A DNA stretch of 64,000 nucleotides from Streptomyces sp. GESEQ-35 (lineage in GTDB: Bacteria > Actinomycetota > Actinomycetes > Streptomycetales > Streptomycetaceae). The notes under the pieces are model-generated. The model saw only the letters and a list, made by a program, of their open reading frames with translations. It was not told the DNA's origin and made no database searches. The stretch's first letter is position 1, and every line of letters starts with the position of its first letter. Positions 27,879 through 36,437 of the stretch are shown here, in pieces. Location: NCBI RefSeq assembly GCF_017948485.1, contig NZ_JAFFSX010000030.1:62001-126000 (forward strand), read 5' to 3'. Made by a program: the position numbers and the translations under genes.

Positions 27879-30800
27879 CTACTGCTGCGTCCAGCCGGGC
27901 GGTACGACGCCCTGCTGCGGCGGAGCCTGGGGCGGCGGCGCCGGCTGTTGCTGCTGCCAGCCCTGGTCCGGCCCGGGCTGCTGCTGCGGAGGCTGCTGCC
28001 ACTCCTGCCCCGGCTGGGGGGCGCCACCGGGCGGCGCATAGTGCTGCGGGGGCTGCTGCTGGGGCGCGTACCCCTGCTGGGGTTGCTGGTACTGCATGCT
28101 CGGGTTGCCGAAGCCCTGCTGCGTACGGGCGAAGTCCTCGGCGATGAGCGCGGCGAGATCGAAGTAGGCCTCGCGGGTCTTGGGACGCATCATGTCGAGG
28201 TCCACCTCGGCGCCCGCCGAGAGGTGCTCGTCGAACGGGATCACGACGACACCACGGCAACGGGTCTCGAAGTGCGCGACGATATCGTCCACCTTGATCA
28301 TCTTGCCCGTCTCACGGACACCGGAGATCACGGTGACCGACCGCTGGACGAGATCGGCGAACCCGTTCGCCGACAGCCAGTCGAGCGTGGTCGAGGCGCT
28401 GCTCGCGCCGTCCACCGAGGGGGTCGAGATGATGATCAACTGGTCGGCGAGATCCAGGACTCCGCGCATCGCGCTGTAGAGCAGACCGGTACCGGAGTCC
28501 GTGAGGATGATCGGGTACTGCCTGCCCAGGACGTCGAGCGCGCTGCGGTAGTCCTGGTCGTTGAAGGTGGTGGAGACCGCCGGGTCCACGTCGTTGGCGA
28601 TGATCTCGAGACCCGACGGCGCCTGCGAGGTGAAGCGGCGGATGTCCATGTAGCTGTGCAGCTGCGGGATCGCCTGCACCAGGTCACGGATGGTGGCGCC
28701 CGTCTCGCGCCGCACCCGTCGGCCGAGGGTGCCGGCGTCCGGGTTGGCGTCGATCGCCAGGATCTTGTCCTGGCGCTCGGTGGCGAGCGTGGCACCGAGC
28801 GACATGGTCGTCGTCGTCTTGCCGACGCCGCCCTTGAGGCTGATCACCGCGATCCGGTAGCAGGACATCACCGGCGTACGGATCAGCCCCAGCTTCCGCT
28901 GCCGCTCCGCCTCCTCCTTCTTGGCGCCGAGCTTGAAGCGGGACGGACCCTGGTTGTTCTTGCGGGCCTTGGGCTGGTTGCGCAGCAGCCGGTCGGAGGA
29001 CAGTTCGACGGCGGCGTTGTAGCCGAGCGGGGTGCCGGGCGCGGCTTGCTGCTGCTGGGGCGCACCGGGACCGGCCTGCGGGCCGGGCGGGGCGGTCCAG
29101 CCCTGGTTGCCGTACGCGGCGGGCGGAGCGGCAGGCTGCTGCTGGGGCGGCTGCTGCTGGGCCGGGGGCTGTTGGTGCGGCGCCGGCTGCTGCGGCTGGG
29201 CGGGCTGCTGCTGATACGGCGACGGCTGCTGCGGCGGTTGGGCGGGTTGCGGGTAGCCGTAGCCGTAGCCGGGCTGTGGCTGCGGCGGCGGGGCGGGCGT
29301 CTGGGGGTAGCCGTAGCCGTCGGGCTGGGGTTGCCCGGGCTGCGGTGGCTGCTGGGGGTAGCCGTACGCGGAGGGCTGCGGCTGTCCGGGCTGCGGGGGC
29401 TGAGGCGCCTGCCGGGGGTCGACCGGGGCCGGCTGTCCGCCCTGTGCCGGGTAGCCGGGATGTGCCGGGTACCCGGGCTGTTGCTGTGGCGGGGACGGCG
29501 GCTGGACCGGGCCGAACGCGCCCTGAGGCGGGGCCTGGTGCTCGGGTTGCTGCGGCTGGGCGGGCGGCTGTGGGTAGCCGTATCCGGCGGCGGCAGCCTG
29601 TGCCGCGGCGGCAGCTTGCGCGGCGGCTGCGGGGTCCTGGCCCGGGTGTCCTGCCTGCTGCGGTGCTCCCTGGGCAGGGTGAGCGGGCATGTAGCCCGGT
29701 GGCAGCGGGGGAATCGCCTGGCCGGCCTGGGGCATGGGGGCCTGGACGGGGGGTTGCCCCTGCGGCTGCGGCTGCGGCTGCGGCTGTGCCTGCGGTGCGG
29801 GCGGGGCGGGCGGGGCGTCGGGAGCGGTGGGCTCCGGCTCAGCTTCCGGCCCTGCTTCCGGCGTCGCTGCCGCCGTCTCGCTGTCGGGCTGCGAGGGGGA
29901 GTCCGCGTCGGACCGGACGTCCGCCGACCCGTCGCCCTCCGGACCGTCCGCAGCGGACGGACCATCCGCTGCGGCCGTACCGTCAGCGTCGGACGCCGAC
30001 CCGGCGGAGCCACCCGGCTCCGCCTCGTCGCTCCGCTCTGCCTCCGGCTCCTCGTCGTCGCCACCGCCGAACAGCCGCGCCGCCTCGGCTGCGGCCGCGG
30101 CGTGGTTGAGCTCGGGCATCGACTGCCCGGGGGCGGGCTCTTCGGGGGCGGCCGCTGCCGGGGCCGCGGCCTGGGGCGGGTTGCCCTGGGAGTCATCGGC
30201 CACCGGCCGCAGCACGGGGAAGCCGGGCGCGGCCGCCGGCGGCTGAGTCGGTCCCTGGCCGCCCTGGGTGTCCTGGCTCGGCTGGGGTGCGCCTGCGCCT
30301 GTCTGCTGGGGGTAGCCGTATCCGCCGGGTGCTGCCGCGCCTGGGGCGGCCGGGGGCGTGCCCGGCTGCTGCTGCGGAGGCTGGGGTGGAGTCGGTCCCT
30401 GACCGCCCTGGGTGTCCTGGCTCGGCTGGGGTGCGCCTGCGCCTGTCTGCTGGGGGTAGCCGTATCCGCCGGGTGTTGCCGCGCCTGGGGTGGCCGGGGG
30501 TGTACCCGGCTGCTGCTGCGCGGGCTGTGCGGGCTGTGGCGGCTGAGGCTGGGACGGTTGGGGAAATCCGTAGCCGTCCGTGCCACCCGTGCCCTGCTGG
30601 TTCGCGCCGGGCACGCCCTGTGCGGGCTGCGTGGGCTGCTGAGGTGCGCGATGGGGGTACTGCTGTGCCGGTGGGTGAGCACTCGGCGGGGGAGCCTGTT
30701 GTGCGGGAATACCGGGTGGTCCGGCTGAGGAGCCGCCGGGCGATCCGACGGGCGCTCCGGTCGGCGGCGGTGGTGTTGAGGCCGGTCCGGCGTTCCGCTG

Positions 30801-30944
30801 TTCGTCGGCCGCGGAACCGGCCTGCGTGCTTGGGGCGTACCAGGCGGGAGGCGTGTAGACGATCTCGAACTCGCTGGTGAGTTCCGTCTCGTGCTCGTCC
30901 CCGTCAGAGGACGGGCCGTCGCCGTTGTACGGATCCCTGTTCAC
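27879..30944 (-). CDS. EspI-like MinD/ParA ATPase with very long Pro/Gln-rich N-terminus
   Basis: 1021 residues from GTG 30944, which has a perfect AGGAGG six bases upstream; the open frame goes a few codons further. Residues about 1-660 are low-complexity and rich in Pro, Gln, Gly and Ala with GYGYPQ units and acidic patches. Two near-identical units of about 45 residues (GTPPAAPG...GYGYPQQTGAGAPQPSQ) lie at about 30240-30520. The C-terminal part (from about 690) is a MinD/ParA ATPase with SLKGGVGKTTTT, AIDANPDAGTLG and ILTDSGTGLL. The layout matches mycobacterial EspI, which lowers ESX-1 secretion when ATP is scarce. It is the last gene of a reverse cluster with eccE. Confidence 0.85.
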   Translation of the reverse strand: MNRDPYNGDGPSSDGDEHETELTSEFEIVYTPPAWYAPSTQAGSAADEQRNAGPASTPPPPTGAPVGSPGGSSAGPPGIPAQQAPPPSAHPPAQQYPHRAPQQPTQPAQGVPGANQQGTGGTDGYGFPQPSQPQPPQPAQPAQQQPGTPPATPGAATPGGYGYPQQTGAGAPQPSQDTQGGQGPTPPQPPQQQPGTPPAAPGAAAPGGYGYPQQTGAGAPQPSQDTQGGQGPTQPPAAAPGFPVLRPVADDSQGNPPQAAAPAAAAPEEPAPGQSMPELNHAAAAAEAARLFGGGDDEEPEAERSDEAEPGGSAGSASDADGTAAADGPSAADGPEGDGSADVRSDADSPSQPDSETAAATPEAGPEAEPEPTAPDAPPAPPAPQAQPQPQPQPQGQPPVQAPMPQAGQAIPPLPPGYMPAHPAQGAPQQAGHPGQDPAAAAQAAAAAQAAAAGYGYPQPPAQPQQPEHQAPPQGAFGPVQPPSPPQQQPGYPAHPGYPAQGGQPAPVDPRQAPQPPQPGQPQPSAYGYPQQPPQPGQPQPDGYGYPQTPAPPPQPQPGYGYGYPQPAQPPQQPSPYQQQPAQPQQPAPHQQPPAQQQPPQQQPAAPPAAYGNQGWTAPPGPQAGPGAPQQQQAAPGTPLGYNAAVELSSDRLLRNQPKARKNNQGPSRFKLGAKKEEAERQRKLGLIRTPVMSCYRIAVISLKGGVGKTTTTMSLGATLATERQDKILAIDANPDAGTLGRRVRRETGATIRDLVQAIPQLHSYMDIRRFTSQAPSGLEIIANDVDPAVSTTFNDQDYRSALDVLGRQYPIILTDSGTGLLYSAMRGVLDLADQLIIISTPSVDGASSASTTLDWLSANGFADLVQRSVTVISGVRETGKMIKVDDIVAHFETRCRGVVVIPFDEHLSAGAEVDLDMMRPKTREAYFDLAALIAEDFARTQQGFGNPSMQYQQPQQGYAPQQQPPQHYAPPGGAPQPGQEWQQPPQQQPGPDQGWQQQQPAPPPQAPPQQGVVPPGWTQQ

Positions 30945-31148
30945 TGCTTGCCTCCTGGTCACCACTGCTGCTGAGTCGGTCGTCGTCGCGGCCGGGCGGA
31001 CCGAGTGGCGAACCCCACGCGGCTGCGATCGTCACCGCATCACCAGAAGCCTAATCACTTGCATCGCGGTACGGAAAAGGGCCCATGGCCATGGCCGGTT
31101 CGCACCGCTTTCCCGGAAACGGCGACGCGTTCCCGGGAGGGGGACGCG

Positions 31149-31982
31149 TCAGTCCAGACGGCGGGCCGTGCCGAGCAGACCCGTCTCCGCGTCGGTGGGT
31201 TCGGTCATCACGAAGGTGCGGTGCTTGCGAGTGCACCACATGGCGACGCTGTCGTGAAGGTTCGGAAGGTACCCGAGTGGCTCGTCCGGGATGCCCAGAG
31301 TGTCCTGGACGACCTCGGTCTCCTGGGGCGAGATGCGCTGGATCCCGACCAGTTGGGCCTGGGCCAGCCAGCGCGGAGCGTGCTCGCTGACGAAGGGCAG
31401 CACGGTCACCACGGCCTGCCACGGCAGGGAGGTCACGCGCCCGCGGGGCGGGCGGATGCCACAGTCCCGGAACAGCACGACCGGGCTCGAAACGGAGGGG
31501 CCCTGAGCGGGCACCCGGCCCACCGGGTAGACCGTCACGCACTGCTGACCGCCGCCCGCCGTCTGGGCCAGCTGCTGCCAGGCCTGCGGCCGGCCGGTCT
31601 CCACGCCCACGCGTGCCCCCGTCGCGGCGGCACGCAACGCCAGTACCTGGGCGAGCCAGAGCCCGCCCACGAGCACGACGTCGAAGGGGGTGGGGCGGGA
31701 CAGGCCGAGCACGGCCGGCTGCGATGCCCGGTCGGTGCCGATGATCACGCCGTCGTCGCCGATGGGCATGCTGATCGCCGGGAGTTCGTCGACGGTGACG
31801 ACATGGCGGTTCCGGCGCGGCCCGCGCAGCCCGAACCCGGGGCTGAAGACGCGCCGTTGCTGCCGTGGCGCCTGCGGCTGCCGGATGATCGGGATCATGC
31901 CGGTGTCGGAGGGCGAGGCCACGTGGGCGGGGGTGGCCCGGCCCGGCTGGCCCGGGGGCATGGTGGATGCGGGGTGGGACAT
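31149..31982 (-). CDS. ESX-associated conserved protein of unknown function
   Basis: 277 residues. The first about 55 are Pro/Arg-rich and probably disordered; the rest is a folded alpha/beta region with VVTVDELPAISMPIGDDGVI, PFDVVLVGGLWLAQVLALRA and CVTVYPVGRVPAQ. No transmembrane helix is convincing. I do not recognise the family, but it sits between the EspI-like ATPase and EccE; its ATG overlaps the eccE stop (TGATG), so it is part of the secretion operon. A cytoplasmic accessory role is inference from position only. Confidence 0.78.
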   Translation of the reverse strand: MSHPASTMPPGQPGRATPAHVASPSDTGMIPIIRQPQAPRQQRRVFSPGFGLRGPRRNRHVVTVDELPAISMPIGDDGVIIGTDRASQPAVLGLSRPTPFDVVLVGGLWLAQVLALRAAATGARVGVETGRPQAWQQLAQTAGGGQQCVTVYPVGRVPAQGPSVSSPVVLFRDCGIRPPRGRVTSLPWQAVVTVLPFVSEHAPRWLAQAQLVGIQRISPQETEVVQDTLGIPDEPLGYLPNLHDSVAMWCTRKHRTFVMTEPTDAETGLLGTARRLD

Positions 31983-33310
31983 CAGTACGTACCTCCGAGC
32001 GGCAGAGTGGCGAGGGCTCCGGGGACCTGCTCCCGGTCGAGGCGGATCAGTCCGACCTTCGCGGCACTCGCGGTCCGCTCCAAATCACGTCCCACCTGGG
32101 CGAGTTCGCTGTCACCACGGGCGGTGACGCGGATGTGCCCGGCGAGGGAGACGCCCCGGTTGCCGGCCTTGCTCAGAGTCACGCTGAATGTCGTGGCGAG
32201 CACCGGGAGCGAGGTGAACCGTGTGATCAGCTCGGGCAGCGCCACACCGCCGACCCCCAACTGCGGCCAGCGGGAGACCCAGTACGTGGTGTGCCACCGG
32301 TCGTCGACCCGCCAGGTCCGTACCGCCTCGACCGTACGCCGCTGGGCCGCCCGCCCGTCCTGGGCCTGCTGGGTGCTGACCCGCGGGTTCAGGCAACTGG
32401 AGGTCGCGAGCGCCTGTACCAGTTCGTTCTCGTCCAGGATGGTCGCCTTGAATCCGGCCCCGTCCAGTCGGCTGGCCAGCTGGTCCGCGACGCGCAGCAG
32501 TGCGCGTTGCGCCCCGGGCACACCGTCTCCGCGCGCCTGAACCGCCTCCGGGCACAGTTCCGGGTCGAGTTTGAGGGCGACCCAGGTGAGCCGGAGCGCG
32601 GGCGAACCGGCCTGCGCCTGGAGCGGTCCGTACGATCGCGCGGCCATCGACTGCTGGGGCAGGTGCGGCGCGGGCGCCGGCTGGGTGTGCTGTACGACCT
32701 GTGCGGAGGCGAGACGGATCCCGTCGACCTCCAGCGCGTCCTGGATCAGCCGGAGAGGCAGCTGACGTCCCGCGGCCTCGGGACGCAACGGCTGGTCCGC
32801 GGGCTGTACGAAGAGCACCGCGGTCAGGAAGGTCCCGTCGCCGATCAGGCCGATCGAGCGGTCGTCACGGGAGACGAAGGCGTAGGTCCGCAGGGCTGGG
32901 TCGCTCTCCACGACCGGAGCCAGCATCGGGTCCGTCCCGGGCGGCACGGGCAACTTGGCCTCGCGCTGGCGGCGCCTCAGCGCGCGCGCCGTCTCGTACC
33001 ACTCGGGCATCGGACGACGGCCGCGGCGCAGGACCGCGAAGAGCAGCATCAGCGCCGCGACGGCACCGGCCGGGGCCAGCAGCCAGGACACATCGGTGAC
33101 CCAGGCGGCCAGCATGACGCCCGCCGCGAGCTCAACCAGGATCAGCTGCTGAAGCCGTACCGGGCCCATACCGCCGGGGTTGGGCAGGGTGCGCGGCGAC
33201 GCGGCGGCGGGGGCCGGAGTCGGCACCCGTCCGCGGCCCGAACCGTCCGGTTCCTGCTGTGCGCGGCGTCCGCGCCGAGTGCTCGTAGCGCTGGTCATCC
33301 CCCGGGACAT
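31982..33310 (-). CDS. eccE: Type VII secretion protein EccE
   Basis: 442 residues if the ATG at 33310 is used; ATG 33298 is equally possible since neither has an ideal ribosome site. After about 45 polar residues come two adjacent transmembrane helices (QQLILVELAAGVMLAAWVT and LLAPAGAVAALMLLFAVL), then a large soluble domain, the layout of EccE in the ESX membrane complex. Seen in the domain: TYAFVSRDDRSIGLIGDGT, WHTTYWVSRWPQLGVGG, and TTFSVTLSKAGN. It is transcribed away from eccB, with the ESX-associated gene and the EspI-like ATPase downstream. Confidence 0.88.
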   Translation of the reverse strand: MSRGMTSATSTRRGRRAQQEPDGSGRGRVPTPAPAAASPRTLPNPGGMGPVRLQQLILVELAAGVMLAAWVTDVSWLLAPAGAVAALMLLFAVLRRGRRPMPEWYETARALRRRQREAKLPVPPGTDPMLAPVVESDPALRTYAFVSRDDRSIGLIGDGTFLTAVLFVQPADQPLRPEAAGRQLPLRLIQDALEVDGIRLASAQVVQHTQPAPAPHLPQQSMAARSYGPLQAQAGSPALRLTWVALKLDPELCPEAVQARGDGVPGAQRALLRVADQLASRLDGAGFKATILDENELVQALATSSCLNPRVSTQQAQDGRAAQRRTVEAVRTWRVDDRWHTTYWVSRWPQLGVGGVALPELITRFTSLPVLATTFSVTLSKAGNRGVSLAGHIRVTARGDSELAQVGRDLERTASAAKVGLIRLDREQVPGALATLPLGGTY

Positions 33311-33486
33311 CCCTTTCGCGAAGTCGTGGCCGTTCGGCGGGCGTCCATCGGCCCGCCTCGTCCATACGAGTGGCTCACGGTACCCGCTGCCGAGCAAAGA
33401 CGGCACAGCGGCACAGGGGACACCGAACCCCGGTCGGCCAGCCTCGCACGGACCGGCCGCACATGGTGGAGGGCTGTGGTGAAGCT

Positions 33487-33657
33487 CTGTGAAGATGATC
33501 TGTGAAGATGCGGGAACGGCCGTACCCTGATGGACCGCCGCCCCGCGGCGCAGGGCATAGTAGGTGCCTGCTCGGCCGAAGCGGCGGCCTGTCGTCGAGC
33601 GCGATCGCACACCACAGCGCGGTATCGAGAACTGGTATCGAGAACCACAGCGCGGTA
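33487..33657. promoter_or_regulatory. Direct repeats in the eccE/eccB divergent control region
   Basis: The 431-base gap 33311-33741 holds no gene but must contain both promoters. CTGTGAAGATG occurs at 33487-33497 and 33500-33510. GGTATCGAGAAC occurs at 33621-33632 and 33634-33645, flanked by ACCACAGCGCGGTA at 33611-33624 and 33644-33657. Both doublets have a 13-base period. They are candidate regulator sites; the regulator is unknown. Confidence 0.45.
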
Positions 33658-33741
33658 GGGCATCGCCTCACGATGCAGGTCAGGCACGATCAGTCACGGC
33701 CGGGCACCATCGGGGACCAGATTTCGGGAGACACGGGGACC

Positions 33742-35304
33742 ATGGCAAAGCAGCGTCGGGATGAGCTCGCCGCCTACACGTTCGCTCGCAAGCGCACCGT
33801 CGCGGCGTTTCTGGCGCCGTCCCCGGGGGGCTCCGAAGAAGGCGCACCGCGTCCCATTCGTACGGTGATGCCCAGCCTGGCCGTGGGTGTTGTGCTGGTG
33901 ATCGGCTTCATCGCCTGGGGCGTGATCAAGCCCTCGGCACCCAAGGGCTGGGACACGCCGGGCGAGTACATCATCGTCGACAGCGACTCCACGACGCGGT
34001 ACGTCGTCCTCGACCCGGACCCGAAGGACAGCAAGGTGGAGAAGGTCCTCCACCCGGTCCTCAACTACGCCTCCGCGAAGCTGCTGCTCGACAAGGGCAA
34101 GGGCAGCGTCCTCGAGGTCCCCGGCAAGGAGATCGACAAGAGCGGCATCCGGCACGGCGCGACGATCGGCATCCCGTACGCCCCCGACCGGCTGCCCGCC
34201 AAGGAGGACGCGGAGGAGGCGAAGACCTGGGCGGTGTGCGAGCGCCCGGCTCCGGGATCGCAGGGCGCCATCGACCGCGCCGTCTTCGTCTTCGACGCCG
34301 CCGACGCCAAGTCGCTCGAGACCGCGGGCAAGGTCGACCCCCGTGAGGCCCTGTACGTCGAAGACACCAAGACCAACCAGGAATACCTGGTCGACGGCAA
34401 GGGCAACCGCTTCCTGATGGGCGGTAAGTCGGCCCTCGACGACACGTCCATGGAGCAGATGCGTTCCGCCGTCATCGGCAGCAGTGCCACGGTCGATCCG
34501 CAGCCGGTGAGCCAGGAGTGGTTGAGCACCCTCAACGAGGGCACGGACATCACCTTCCCGACGGTGCCGTCCGCCGGTGAGTCGACCTCGGTCCAGGGGC
34601 TCCCGGCCGAGGCGGGCACGGTGGGCCAGGTACTCAGGGCGCGGGACGCTCAGGGCGAGCAGTTCTACGTCGTCCTCAAGGACGAGGTCGCCGCCATCAC
34701 GCCCTTCGTCGCCAACCTGCTGGCCGCGCACGACGGGACCGGTGCCATCCAGGTCAACACCCGGGACGTCATCGAAGCCAACGGCGGCTCGGCGGGCAGC
34801 TTCTACAAGGACAAGGGCTGGCCCGAGACCGTTCCGCGGCAGGCCAACCCCGCGGCCACGGCGTCCAGCGAGGCCCGTACCACCTCGTGCAGCGTCTACA
34901 AGGGCAGCATGGGCGAGGACGGGAAGCCGGAGCTCGCCGCCTGGGCGGGAACGAACTACCCCAAGACAGTCATCACCGACTCACTGAGCGCCTACGTCTC
35001 GTCCGGCTCGGGCCTTCTCTTCCAGGAGGTCGCCGGTACGACGGGCGGCGGCGGTGCGACGTACCTGCTGACGGACACGGGACTGCGGTACTCGTTGCCG
35101 TCGAACAACGACAGTGAGGCGCAGGAAAGCGCGAGCGATTCGTCCTCGTCGGAGGGCGACGCGAGCGAGACCGCCAAGGCGCGTACGCGACTGGGCTACG
35201 AGGACCTCAACAACCCCGTGTTCGTGCCGCAGACCTGGGCGACATTCATCCCGAAGGGCCCCACTCTGGACACCGGCAGCGCGGCGCAGCCGCAGAGCCA
35301 GTGA
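33742..35304 (+). CDS. eccB: Type VII secretion protein EccB
   Basis: 520 residues from ATG 33742 (ACACGGGGACC upstream). The start MAKQRRDELAAYTFARKR is the conserved EccB cytoplasmic segment. One transmembrane helix spans residues about 42-62, followed by a large extracytoplasmic domain with the repeated core of EccB (PVLNYASAKLLL, DTSMEQMRSAVIGS). A Cys pair (WAVCERPA and TTSCSVYK) can form the conserved disulfide. EccB is part of the ESX membrane pore complex and has weak ATPase reports in mycobacteria. It heads the forward operon with esxB and esxA. Confidence 0.93.
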   Translation: MAKQRRDELAAYTFARKRTVAAFLAPSPGGSEEGAPRPIRTVMPSLAVGVVLVIGFIAWGVIKPSAPKGWDTPGEYIIVDSDSTTRYVVLDPDPKDSKVEKVLHPVLNYASAKLLLDKGKGSVLEVPGKEIDKSGIRHGATIGIPYAPDRLPAKEDAEEAKTWAVCERPAPGSQGAIDRAVFVFDAADAKSLETAGKVDPREALYVEDTKTNQEYLVDGKGNRFLMGGKSALDDTSMEQMRSAVIGSSATVDPQPVSQEWLSTLNEGTDITFPTVPSAGESTSVQGLPAEAGTVGQVLRARDAQGEQFYVVLKDEVAAITPFVANLLAAHDGTGAIQVNTRDVIEANGGSAGSFYKDKGWPETVPRQANPAATASSEARTTSCSVYKGSMGEDGKPELAAWAGTNYPKTVITDSLSAYVSSGSGLLFQEVAGTTGGGGATYLLTDTGLRYSLPSNNDSEAQESASDSSSSEGDASETAKARTRLGYEDLNNPVFVPQTWATFIPKGPTLDTGSAAQPQSQ

Positions 35305-35511
35305 CACTCCAACGAGGTTATGGGCGTGGGGACTTGACAGCGGTCGAGCACTTGCGCTTCGCGCGGGTGTGTGAATGCTGTAACTGAAAGACCTTGCCTG
35401 TGGGTATGTGACAGGCGGAGGATAGAGTGCTTCCAGCGTTCACGAACGGAACGCAACTCCGGGGGCTGGTACAGGGTTCCCGGATTAACGACGACATGGG
35501 GGAAGGTTCAC

Positions 35512-35823
35512 ATGGCCGGCCAGTTCCGGGTAACAGAAGACGAGCTGAGCAAGCTCTCCGGTGACATCACCACGGCGAACGGTCAGCTTCAGGGCGAGAT
35601 CCGCCGTCTCAACGGTGTGATCGACCAGATCGCGGGTGGCTGGCAGGGCGGGGCGGCCCAGTCGTACCGCCAGCTGCAGGAGCGCTGGAACGCGGACGCG
35701 AAGAAGATGAGCGACATCCTCAACGACATCAAGGAAGCCGTGGACTCCACGCGGAGCAACTACTCCGCGTCGGAAGAGCAGCAGAACTCCGAGATCAGCA
35801 AGATCATGTCGGACTTCGGCTGA
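35512..35823 (+). CDS. esxB: WXG100 protein EsxB
   Basis: 103 residues. EsxB is half of the secreted EsxA-EsxB helical hairpin pair. The WXG turn is GGWQGGAA near the middle, with long helices on both sides. After it comes NYSASEEQQ, the YxxxE secretion motif, and the protein ends in IMSDFG. In ESX systems the EsxB tail is what the EccC ATPase binds. The start is ATG 35512 with GGAAGG at the right distance; the longer frame is not needed. The 207-base gap upstream should hold its promoter; a TTGACA at 35334 has no good -10 partner. Confidence 0.94.
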   Translation: MAGQFRVTEDELSKLSGDITTANGQLQGEIRRLNGVIDQIAGGWQGGAAQSYRQLQERWNADAKKMSDILNDIKEAVDSTRSNYSASEEQQNSEISKIMSDFG

Positions 35824-35922
35824 CCAAGCCGTAGGACTGTCGACTCTCGACAGTTCTCCCGTTTCCACCGGTTCTACCGGTAACCACCGACTTCCTTCGA
35901 CTCTTCCTGAAAGGGAACGACG

Positions 35923-36207
35923 ATGTCGATTCTCGTCAATTACGCAACCATCACCAACGCTTCCACGGATGTGAAGGCCACCGCCGGTCGCATCAAGCAG
36001 CAGCTCGACGACCTCGAGGCCGCGGTCAAGCGCGTCGCCAACTCCTGGGAAGGTGAAGCTCAGGAGGGCTACCAGCGCAAGCAGCGCGAGTGGGACCAGA
36101 CCGCTGCTGATCTGCACGCGACCCTGCTGAAGATCTCGACGGCGCTGCAGAGCGCGGCCGACAACTACCAGGCCACTGAGAAGAGCAACGCCAACACCTG
36201 GGGCTGA
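35923..36207 (+). CDS. esxA: WXG100 protein EsxA
   Basis: 94 residues, helix-turn-helix with the WEG turn in SWEGEAQEGY. Partner of EsxB; in S. coelicolor this pair is secreted and affects sporulation, as I recall from the literature. It also has a YxxxE motif (NYQATEKS) near the C-terminus and ends NANTWG. AAAGGGA precedes the ATG at 35923. It lies 99 bases after esxB and is followed by a hairpin, so esxB-esxA form one short transcript. Confidence 0.94.
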   Translation: MSILVNYATITNASTDVKATAGRIKQQLDDLEAAVKRVANSWEGEAQEGYQRKQREWDQTAADLHATLLKISTALQSAADNYQATEKSNANTWG

Positions 36208-36245
36208 GCCCGCAGACGGTCCGTGGGACGTGACATGCGGAGGAT

Positions 36246-36279
36246 CGGCCCAGCAGACGCCAAGGCGTCCGCTGGGCCG
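36246..36279. terminator. Hairpin after esxA
   Basis: A 16 bp stem with one mismatch, CGGCCCAGCAGACGCC against GGCGTCCGCTGGGCCG, and an AA loop, about 40 bases after the esxA stop. It probably ends the abundant esxBA transcript before the mycosin gene. Confidence 0.8.
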
Positions 36280-36437
36280 CCCCTTTCTCCGCGGCCGTAC
36301 ACAACACGTCCTTCGAATCTTCACAGCCGCCGACGAGCCGTTAACGCGCATGACCGAGCTTTGAGGCAACGAAGTATTCGAGTCGGTAAATCGAATCGAA
36401 CAAGCCAAGCAAGCATGGAAGCCCTGGGAGTCTGATC

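Noticed and set aside
29032..29214. Cys/Gly/Trp-rich 60-residue forward frame
   Set aside because: An artefact of the antisense of Gln/Ala/Pro codons (CAG, GCC), with no ribosome site.
27810..30728. 972-residue forward frame across the EspI-like gene
   Set aside because: Complement of the Pro/Gln-rich coding region, with low-complexity Arg/Leu/Gly and no recognisable domain. It would also start before the ribF-side terminator hairpin and run through it.
35334..35339. TTGACA as -35 box of the esxB promoter
   Set aside because: No acceptable -10 element at 16-18 bases downstream, so I did not call a promoter.
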